Shown: in pieces, positions 1-5,565 of the stretch
Numbering within the stretch: position 1 is the first letter of the stretch
Layout of the letters: every line of letters begins with the position of its first letter
From: an uncultured Phascolarctobacterium sp.
GTDB taxonomy: Bacteria > Bacillota > Negativicutes > Acidaminococcales > Acidaminococcaceae
Assembly (NCBI GenBank): GCA_949287345.1
Contig: CASEGD010000088.1
Coordinates: 1 to 5,565, forward strand
Reading direction: 5' to 3'
DNA length: 5,565 nt
The notes under the pieces: model-generated
Told to the model about the DNA's origin: nothing
What the model saw: the letters and a program-made list of their open reading frames with translations, nothing else
Databases searched by the model: none
Made by a program: the position numbers and the translations under genes

Positions 1-9
1 AAAAAATAT

Positions 10-38
10 TTTTCAAAAACTGTTAAATGCGATATAAT
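10..38 (+). promoter_or_regulatory. Candidate sigma-A/sigma-70 promoter for the peptidase-regulator unit
   Basis: A perfect -10 hexamer TATAAT lies at 33-38. A partial -35 hexamer TTTTCA (4 of 6 matches to TTGACA) lies at 10-15, giving the ideal 17 bp spacer. Transcription would start near 45, leaving a leader of about 110 nt before the ATG at 155. The surrounding DNA is very AT-rich, so chance matches are possible, but the exact -10 with correct spacing makes this the best candidate. No sigma-54 type -24/-12 element (GG and GC ten bases apart) was recognised here. Confidence 0.6.
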
Positions 39-140
39 ATATTCGAAAAGTGTATTATAAGTTGCTTATTTTAAAAGCGATTTTACCGTTTTGTAATGTT
101 TTAACGAAATGATTTTATCAAAACGCAGTTTTGCTGAAAG

Positions 141-148
141 AAGGGAGG
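141..148 (+). promoter_or_regulatory. Ribosome binding site that fixes the peptidase start
   Basis: AAGGGAGG sits 6 nt before the ATG at 155. It supports that ATG over the in-frame TTG at 131, which has no purine-rich site at a suitable distance and would add eight residues ahead of a typical signal peptide. Confidence 0.85.
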
Positions 149-154
149 ACTGCA

Positions 155-841
155 ATGCAGCGTAAAAAATTAACTGTTTTTATCTGCTGCCTGCTTGTGC
201 TTTGCCTTGTGCCTGCAATGGCTATGGCTAAAAGCAAAACGCCGGCACGCGACTGGAAGCTGACGGTGGCGCAGCAAAAGCTGGAGATGCTCGGTTACGA
301 CGTTGACCGCAAGGACGGGCGCATGTCGAAGGACACCGGCGAAGCCATCAAAAAGTTTCAGAAGGAACACGGGCTTAAAAAGAGCGGCAAGCTGGATAAC
401 AAAACCTATAATAAAATCTCGTGGGAAGCCTTTAAAATGGAAGGCATACCTGATGTGCGCGGCAAGGATATTGTAAAAACTGCCGCTAAATACAAGGGCG
501 TGCCCTATAAATTCGGCGGCACCACGCCGAAGGGCTTTGACTGTTCCGCTTATGTGCAGTACGTTTTCGGCAAGCATGACGCCAAGCTGCCGCGTACCGC
601 CGACGCGCAGGTGCTGGACGGGATTTTTGTGTTAAAAAACAAGCTGAAACCGGGCGATTTGGTCTTCTTTACCACTTATGCCGCAGGGGCGTCCCATGTG
701 GGGATTTACGCCGGCAGCGGCAAGTTCTGGACGGCGTCATCGTCACGCGGGGTCGTGCTCGATTCGCTGGACAGCGACTACTGGAAATCGCATTATTACG
801 GAGCGCGCCGTGTTTTGATTGAAAACGGCGAGGCAGCTTAA
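155..841 (+). CDS. Secreted NlpC/P60 (C40) cell-wall peptidase with peptidoglycan-binding domain
   Basis: The 228-residue product is predicted to be exported and to cleave peptide stems of peptidoglycan, typically the D-Glu to diamino-acid bond in this family. Residues 1-25 form a signal peptide: basic QRKK, a hydrophobic core, then Ala-Met-Ala before Lys26 as a likely signal peptidase I site. Residues about 33-89 match a PG_binding_1 domain (VAQQKLEMLGY, then a TGEAIKKFQKEHGL helix). Residues about 103-222 are the NlpC/P60 domain, with the nucleophile Cys130 in GFDCSAYV and His181 in SHVGIYAG. The third catalytic position, usually His, appears to be Thr193 in FWTASSSRGV, so the exact mechanism is uncertain. 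The order of signal peptide, wall-binding domain and peptidase domain is common for wall remodelling enzymes. The gene probably starts a two-gene unit, with the regulator 21 bp downstream. Family assignment is firm; substrate and physiological role (growth, division or sporulation) cannot be read from the sequence. Confidence 0.93.
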   Translation: MQRKKLTVFICCLLVLCLVPAMAMAKSKTPARDWKLTVAQQKLEMLGYDVDRKDGRMSKDTGEAIKKFQKEHGLKKSGKLDNKTYNKISWEAFKMEGIPDVRGKDIVKTAAKYKGVPYKFGGTTPKGFDCSAYVQYVFGKHDAKLPRTADAQVLDGIFVLKNKLKPGDLVFFTTYAAGASHVGIYAGSGKFWTASSSRGVVLDSLDSDYWKSHYYGARRVLIENGEAA

Positions 842-862
842 TAAATTTAAGGGGGAGCTTTA

Positions 863-2749
863 ATGATTCGCGAAAGACGCAACAAAGAAAAACTGGCGTT
901 GTATTATAAAAAATTTATGGAGGAGGGCATTGTTGACCCCAACGTGCATCCGTGGGTTGCCGAATCGTGGCAGCGTTGCCGCAAAATGAGGCTGCCGCAT
1001 GAAACGATGCCGAAAATCAACAAGCTGAGCCGTGAGGAAATCATCGAGCATCAGAAAACGCACGAATTCATCGTTAAATACGTGGACGGCCTGTATGAAC
1101 AAAGCAAGCAGCATTTTAACATTCATAATTTAAGCATGCTGTTGATTGACGAAGACGGCTATGTTATCAAAAACTATGCGCTGCCGTTTTTCCAGCGTGT
1201 AATTGAGGACATTCAGGGCATGCGCGTGCTGGAAGAAGACGTCGGCACGTCCAGCATCAGCATTGCGCGCGAGCATAACGTACCGTTCCTGATGTTCGGG
1301 CCGGAAATGTGGATTAAAGACAGCCATTCCGGCGATGCGTGCAGTGCTCCGATTTGCGTCGGCGGCAAAATCCGCTACATTATTTCCTTCTTCTCGCTGG
1401 ACCAGAACGATTTGCCGTATGACCTTCTGCTTTCGCTTTTGCTGACGATGAAATATGCCATTGAGCAGCACTTGCAGATGCTGGAATACTGGAGCATTCA
1501 GCAGATGATGATGGAAGAACTGCCGGTTGCCGTTTACTGGATTGGGCAGGACGAAAAACTGAAATACTGCAACGGCAATGCTAAACGCCGTCTGGAAGGC
1601 AAGGAAAATCTGGAAGATATCTTCCTTAACTATGAGCATATTCCCATTAAAAAGGCGTTGCAGGGTACGCCTACGCATCGCCGCGAGATTACCTGGATTA
1701 CGCAGGACCGCACTTACGAGGATATTACCACCGTTATGCCGGTTAAAGTCGGCAGCGAGGTTGAAAGCGCGCTGGTAATGAGCATGAGCATTGAAGATTT
1801 GAAGACCACCATTGCCCATGCTACCGGTTACAGCTCCCGTTACAGCCTGTACAGCATGGTTGGTGAAACGAGCGAGTTCCTTGCGCTGCAGCATAAAGCA
1901 TCGCGCATTGCCCGCAGCGACAACAATATTTTGCTGCAGGGCGAACCGGGTACCGGTAAACAGCGTCTGGCACACGGTATTCATCAGGCCAGCCCGCGTG
2001 CGGCGGCGCCATTGATTGTCGTTAAATGCTCCGACGCGCCGATTAAAATACTGGAAGAAGAATTTTTCGGCAGCGAGGACGGCGACCATCAGCCGACTGC
2101 AGGCAAACTGGAACTTTCGATGGGCGGCACGCTGTTCCTTGACGAAGTGGAAAAACTGCCGGTTGAAATGGGCGACAAACTGGCCGACGCTTTGAAAAAC
2201 GGCCTCTTGAACAAAGAAACCGGCTTGCGCAAAAAACTTAACGTGCGCGTAATCGCCGCCTGCGATTCCAACCTTAAACGCCTGGCGGATAAGGGGTTGT
2301 TCTCCCGCGCGCTGTATGAGCTGGTACTCGATACTACCATCCGTGTTCCGCCCCTGCGTGAACGCAGCAAGGATATTGAAGTTATCGCGGCTCATATTCT
2401 GGCAGAAATGTCCGCACAGCATAACCTGTCACCGAAACGCCTGTCGCCGGAAGCGCTGGAGCTGCTCAAAAGCTGCAGCTGGCCCGGCAACATCAAACAA
2501 TTGCAGGGCGTTATCGAACAGGCCTTCTTCCATACTCCCGGCAGCATTATCGAAGCAGAAAACATCAAGCTGCCCGGTGATAAAACTCTGGAAAAATCTT
2601 GGAAGTATGACAAGGACGCCTTTATCGCAGCATGGAAATCCTCCGGCGGCAATATCAGCAAACTTGCCGGTATGCTGGATGTCAGCCGCGTAACGCTGTA
2701 CCGCTACCTTAAAAAATATGACCTGACTCCGAAAACCGGGAAGAAATAA
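863..2749 (+). CDS. AcoR/DhaR-like regulator with GAF, PAS, degenerate AAA+ and Fis-type HTH domains
   Basis: A cytoplasmic DNA-binding regulator of 628 residues, a usual length for the AcoR/DhaR group. GGGGGAG at 851-857, 5 nt before the ATG, supports the start. Residues 28-50 carry the group's N-terminal signature (PWVAESWQRCRKMRLP). Residues about 85-200 are a GAF-like sensor with the typical EDVGTSSISIA and HSGDACSAPI stretches; residues about 208-315 look like a PAS domain. Residues about 325-560 form the AAA+ module, with Walker A GEPGTGK (360-366) and Walker B GGTLFLDE (421-428). Residues about 580-622 are a Fis-type helix-turn-helix (GNISKLAGMLDVSRVTLYRY). The GAFTGA loop that contacts sigma-54 is absent: FFG (401-403) is followed by SEDGDHQPTAGK. 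Other AAA+ positions are also altered: Lys388 for the switch Asn, Cys467-Asp468 at sensor I, Ser481 and Leu487 at the arginine fingers, Lys545 at sensor II. It is therefore probably not a classical sigma-54 activator. Ligand and target genes are unknown; the upstream peptidase operon itself is one possible target. Confidence 0.92.
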   Translation: MIRERRNKEKLALYYKKFMEEGIVDPNVHPWVAESWQRCRKMRLPHETMPKINKLSREEIIEHQKTHEFIVKYVDGLYEQSKQHFNIHNLSMLLIDEDGYVIKNYALPFFQRVIEDIQGMRVLEEDVGTSSISIAREHNVPFLMFGPEMWIKDSHSGDACSAPICVGGKIRYIISFFSLDQNDLPYDLLLSLLLTMKYAIEQHLQMLEYWSIQQMMMEELPVAVYWIGQDEKLKYCNGNAKRRLEGKENLEDIFLNYEHIPIKKALQGTPTHRREITWITQDRTYEDITTVMPVKVGSEVESALVMSMSIEDLKTTIAHATGYSSRYSLYSMVGETSEFLALQHKASRIARSDNNILLQGEPGTGKQRLAHGIHQASPRAAAPLIVVKCSDAPIKILEEEFFGSEDGDHQPTAGKLELSMGGTLFLDEVEKLPVEMGDKLADALKNGLLNKETGLRKKLNVRVIAACDSNLKRLADKGLFSRALYELVLDTTIRVPPLRERSKDIEVIAAHILAEMSAQHNLSPKRLSPEALELLKSCSWPGNIKQLQGVIEQAFFHTPGSIIEAENIKLPGDKTLEKSWKYDKDAFIAAWKSSGGNISKLAGMLDVSRVTLYRYLKKYDLTPKTGKK

Positions 2750-2761
2750 TTTGTAAAAGAT

Positions 2762-2798
2762 TAAAGCCATCAGTGCTGTACGGGCATTGGTGGCTTTA
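2762..2798 (+). terminator. Hairpin after the regulator gene, probable terminator
   Basis: A 14-position stem pairs 2762-2775 (TAAAGCCATCAGTG) with 2785-2798 (CATTGGTGGCTTTA), with two G-T pairs and a 9-nt loop. It begins 13 nt after the regulator's stop codon. It is followed by a broken T-rich stretch (GTTATTT), so it may be a modest terminator on its own, backed up by the stronger hairpin just downstream. Confidence 0.65.
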
Positions 2799-2813
2799 GT
2801 TATTTGGCAACAT

Positions 2814-2848
2814 AAAACCACCCGCAGATTTTTCTGCGGGTGGTTTTT
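2814..2848. terminator. Strong bidirectional rho-independent terminator between convergent genes
   Basis: A perfect GC-rich 11-bp stem pairs 2818-2828 (CCACCCGCAGA) with 2833-2843 (TCTGCGGGTGG) around a TTTT loop. It is flanked by AAAA (2814-2817) and TTTTT (2844-2848), so each strand ends the stem in a U-tract. It can stop the forward unit from the left and pyc transcripts from the right, whose stop codon is about 34 bp away at 2882-2884. Confidence 0.9.
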
Positions 2849-2881
2849 ATATGTGCGGTATGTAATTTTAGTTTATCTGTT

Positions 2882-5565
2882 TTAAGCCTTGATTTCGATT
2901 TCCATGAGGCAGTCGCCGCTTTCAATTCGGCTGCCTGCGGATACATGGATTTGCGATACAATGCCGCTGATGGGCGCTGCAATGGTGGTTTCCATCTTCA
3001 TGGCTTCGGTTACGATAAGCGGCGTGCCTTTTTCAACGGCGGCGCCTTTTTCAACCAGCAGTTTAACAACGGAGCCGGACAGCGTTGCGCCGATTTCGCC
3101 GGGGTTGGTTTTGTCGGCTTTTTTGCGCGTGACGTTGGTGGATTTTACATTGCGGTCCTTAACGTCAATTTCGCGCGGCAGGCCGTTGAACTCGAAGAAG
3201 ATGGTACGGATGCCGTCTTCGTTTGCTTCGCCGATTTGCAGCAGCTTGATGACGAGCATTTTGCCCTGTTCGATTTCAACCTTGATTTCTTCGCCGGTCT
3301 TCATGCCGAAGAAGAAGGTCGGGGTATCCAGCACGGAAACGTCGCCGTATTCTGCGTTGCGCACTGCCCAGTCGCTGAATACTTTCGGATACAGGCAGTA
3401 GCTGCTTACAGCTTCGTCGCTGGTAGGCGCGCCCATTTCCGCAAGGGTAGCGCGTACTTTTTCAAAATCTGCCGGGGGCAGGGATGCACCGGGACGTCCG
3501 TCAAGCGGTTTGCGTCCTTGCAGGACGATTTGCTGCAATTTCTGCGGGAAGCCCTGATACGGAACGCCTAAACGCCCTTCAAAGAATTCCACAACGGAAG
3601 CCGGGAAGCTTAAGGTTTCGCCTTTGGCGTAAATGTCTTCTTCCGTAAGGTCGTTCTGCACCATGAACAGTGCCATGTCGCCAACCATTTTGGAGGACGG
3701 CGTTACTTTAATAATATCGCCGAACATCATGGAAACGCGGTGGTACATATCCTTAATTTCTTCCCAACGCTCGCCGAGGCCGACTGCTTTAGCCTGTTGC
3801 TGCAGGTTGCTGTACTGGCCGCCCGGCATTTCGTGGATGTAAACTTCCGGGTTGGGGTAAGAAACGGTGTTGTCGATAGCTTTATAATACGGGCGCACGG
3901 TTTCCCAATAACGGGACATTTCGTTCAGTGCGTTAACGTCAAGGTGCGGCTGGCGCTGATGCCCGCTTAAAGCGTAGTACAGGCTGGCGGCGCTGGGCTG
4001 CGATGTACCGTTCGACATAGCGCTCATGGCAACGTCGACAATGTCAACGCCTGCGTCGATAGCGCGCGCGTAGGTGTAAATGCTGTTGCCGCTGCCTTCG
4101 TGCGTATGCAGGTGGATAGGCACGTTAACGGCGTCTTTCAGCGCTGCAACCAGCTGGTAAGCAGCTTCAGGCTTCAAAAGGCCTGCCATATCTTTAATGC
4201 AGATGGAGTTAGCGCCGGTTTTTTCCAGCTCTTTCGCCATCGTTACATAGTATTTAAGGTCGTATTTATCGCGGCGCGGGTCTAAAATATCGCCGGTGTA
4301 GCACAGCGCTGCTTCGGCAAATTTGCCAACCTCGCGTACAGCGTCCAGCGACAGACGCATGTTGTCAATGCCGTTCAGGCTGTCGAACACGCGGAACACA
4401 TCAACGCCGTTTTTCGCGCTCAGGCGGATAAATTCTTTAACGACATTGTCCGGATAGCTGGTGTAGCCAACGGCATTAGCGCCGCGCAGAAGCATCTGGA
4501 ACAGAATGTTCGGGCATTTTTCGCGGAACTGCTCAAGGCGTTTCCACGGGCTTTCGTCCAGGAAGCGGTAAGCAACGTCAAAGGTCGCGCCGCCCCAGCA
4601 TTCAAAGCTGAACAGGTTGGGCAGCTTGCCCGCCGTGGTCTGGATAACCTTTAACATATCGTTGGTGCGCATACGGGTTGCCAAAAGTGACTGGTGCGCA
4701 TCGCGGAAGGTGGTATCGGTAAACAATACTTCCTTCTGGTCCATAACCCATTTGGAAAGCGCTTCCGGTCCCTGCGCATCCAAAATCTGCCTGGTGCCGT
4801 CCGGCAAAGTGCCTTTAAACGGTTTGGGCATATTCAGCGGCGCAAATTCCGGTTTCGGCTGTACGCCGACGTTGTTGTAGCCGTTGACGGTAACATCGGC
4901 AATGTAATGCAAAAGTTTGGTGCCGCGGTCCAGCGTCTTCGGGAAGATGAACAGCTCGGTGTTCTCATCAACAAACGAAGTGTTGTAGCTGCCGTCCGCA
5001 AAGCTGGGGTGTTCCAATACGTTTTCAAGGAACAGAATGTTGGTTTTAACGCCGCGGATACGGAACTCTTTTAAGCAGCGCAGCATTTTGGTAATGGCAA
5101 TCTGGTGGGTAAGGCCGTGGGTGGTAGCTTTAACCAGCAGCGAATCGTAATACGGGGTGATAACGGAACCCGTAAACGCATTGCCGCCGTCCAGACGCAC
5201 GCCAAAGCCGCCGCCGCTGCGGTAAGCAATCAGCTTGCCGGTATCGGGCATAAAGTTGTTGGCCGGGTCTTCCGTGGTGATACGGCACTGAATAGCATGG
5301 CCGAAGCTGGTGATTTTGTCCTGTTCGGGGATGCCGATTTCCTTGCTGTGCAGGGAATAACCCTCGGCAATTTTAATCTGGGTCTGCACAATATCAAAAC
5401 CGGTAATTTCTTCGGTAACGGTATGTTCAACCTGAATACGCGGGTTAACCTCGATAAAATAGAACTTGCCGTCCGGCGTAACCAAAAATTCAACCGTGCC
5501 GGCGCTGAGGTAATTTACGTTTTTCATCAGCTTAACGGCTGCGTTGCAGATATCATTGCGCAGCT
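2882..5565 (-). CDS. pyc: Pyruvate carboxylase, C-terminal about 893 residues (5' end beyond the window)
   Basis: A biotin enzyme of the cytoplasm that carboxylates pyruvate to oxaloacetate using ATP and bicarbonate. The reading frame stays open to the right edge: codons before the ATG at 5527 encode LRNDICNAAVKL, normal biotin carboxylase sequence, so that ATG is internal. By alignment to R. etli enzyme numbering recalled from memory, about 260 N-terminal residues are missing from a usual length near 1150. Numbering from the ATG at 5527, residues 1-195 are the rest of biotin carboxylase (FIEVNPRIQVEHTVTE, GFGVRLDGG). The carboxyltransferase starts near 265. Its metal ligands are Asp276 in TTFRDAHQ, the lysine to be carbamylated Lys445 in CIKDMAGL, and His474 and His476 in HLHTH; the catalytic Thr609 is in KVTPSSK. 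The spacing of these residues agrees with R. etli D549, K718, H747, H749 and T882. The C-terminal biotinyl domain has Lys844 in EAMKM (codon 2996-2998), 37 residues before the end. All three modules in one chain exclude a separate oxaloacetate decarboxylase subunit. No break or frameshift is seen. The promoter lies outside the window. Confidence 0.96.
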   Translation of the reverse strand, partial: LRNDICNAAVKLMKNVNYLSAGTVEFLVTPDGKFYFIEVNPRIQVEHTVTEEITGFDIVQTQIKIAEGYSLHSKEIGIPEQDKITSFGHAIQCRITTEDPANNFMPDTGKLIAYRSGGGFGVRLDGGNAFTGSVITPYYDSLLVKATTHGLTHQIAITKMLRCLKEFRIRGVKTNILFLENVLEHPSFADGSYNTSFVDENTELFIFPKTLDRGTKLLHYIADVTVNGYNNVGVQPKPEFAPLNMPKPFKGTLPDGTRQILDAQGPEALSKWVMDQKEVLFTDTTFRDAHQSLLATRMRTNDMLKVIQTTAGKLPNLFSFECWGGATFDVAYRFLDESPWKRLEQFREKCPNILFQMLLRGANAVGYTSYPDNVVKEFIRLSAKNGVDVFRVFDSLNGIDNMRLSLDAVREVGKFAEAALCYTGDILDPRRDKYDLKYYVTMAKELEKTGANSICIKDMAGLLKPEAAYQLVAALKDAVNVPIHLHTHEGSGNSIYTYARAIDAGVDIVDVAMSAMSNGTSQPSAASLYYALSGHQRQPHLDVNALNEMSRYWETVRPYYKAIDNTVSYPNPEVYIHEMPGGQYSNLQQQAKAVGLGERWEEIKDMYHRVSMMFGDIIKVTPSSKMVGDMALFMVQNDLTEEDIYAKGETLSFPASVVEFFEGRLGVPYQGFPQKLQQIVLQGRKPLDGRPGASLPPADFEKVRATLAEMGAPTSDEAVSSYCLYPKVFSDWAVRNAEYGDVSVLDTPTFFFGMKTGEEIKVEIEQGKMLVIKLLQIGEANEDGIRTIFFEFNGLPREIDVKDRNVKSTNVTRKKADKTNPGEIGATLSGSVVKLLVEKGAAVEKGTPLIVTEAMKMETTIAAPISGIVSQIHVSAGSRIESGDCLMEIEIKA

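Noticed and set aside
2..13. AAAAATATTTTT palindrome at the left edge
   Set aside because: It contains only A and T, is short and overlaps the -35 region; expected by chance in this AT-rich stretch, though it could be the tail of an upstream terminator not visible here.
51..58. Second -10-like element TATTAT at 53-58
   Set aside because: No convincing -35 at 16-18 bp, and weaker than TATAAT at 33-38.
131..154. Upstream TTG start for the peptidase
   Set aside because: It has no suitably spaced ribosome binding site and would put Glu and extra residues ahead of a normal signal peptide; the ATG at 155 has AAGGGAGG 6 nt upstream.
1130..2422. A 430-codon open frame on the minus strand inside the regulator gene
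   Set aside because: It lies fully antisense to a gene with clear domain matches, and its translation shows no recognisable family and the Phe/Gln/Asn/Ala-rich character typical of antisense frames in genes with GC-biased third positions.
2840..3571. A 243-codon open frame on the plus strand antisense to pyc
   Set aside because: It would start inside the terminator stem with no ribosome binding site, and its translation is a low-complexity Phe/Gly/Ala/Asp mirror of pyc codons.
5525..5527. ATG as the start of pyruvate carboxylase
   Set aside because: The frame continues upstream to the window edge with conserved biotin carboxylase sequence, so this is an internal methionine.
2882..5565. Oxaloacetate decarboxylase or methylmalonyl-CoA carboxytransferase subunit
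   Set aside because: The chain includes biotin carboxylase sequence upstream of the carboxyltransferase and biotinyl domains, which is the single-chain pyruvate carboxylase arrangement.

Overview
The window holds two complete genes and one partial gene from a bacterial chromosome, probably a Bacillota member. Strong AGGAGG-like ribosome binding sites, a sigma-A-type promoter and a medium GC content with GC-rich third positions fit the class Negativicutes. That placement is an inference from style and gene content; there is no rRNA or other marker gene to confirm it.

Layout: 1-154 is AT-rich upstream DNA with a good candidate sigma-70/sigma-A promoter and a leader of roughly 110 nt. 155-841 (+) encodes a secreted NlpC/P60 (C40) cell-wall peptidase with an N-terminal peptidoglycan-binding domain. 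Only 21 bp later, 863-2749 (+) encodes a 628-residue regulator of the AcoR/DhaR type (GAF-like, PAS, AAA+ and Fis-type HTH domains). These two genes look like one transcription unit. 2750-2881 is the gap between convergent genes and carries two hairpins, one of them a near-perfect bidirectional terminator. 2882-5565 (-) encodes pyruvate carboxylase, which runs off the right edge and lacks about 260 N-terminal residues.

Pyruvate carboxylase makes oxaloacetate from pyruvate and bicarbonate, feeding biosynthesis and, in fermenters, the reductive route to succinate or propionate. All catalytic residues that fall within the window are intact. Nothing in the window ties the regulator to pyc: they are convergent and separated by terminators.

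The point most worth a second look is the regulator. It has the architecture of a sigma-54 enhancer-binding protein, and Walker A and B are present. However, the GAFTGA loop is gone (about four residues shorter, different sequence), and the glutamate-switch Asn, sensor I, both arginine-finger positions and the sensor II Arg are all substituted. It is unlikely to activate sigma-54 polymerase and more likely acts as a sigma-70-type regulator, as reported for TyrR, HupR and E. coli DhaR. The peptidase also departs from its family: Thr stands where the third catalytic residue (usually His) is expected. I see no CRISPR array, RNA gene, mobile element or clear new multi-gene system.
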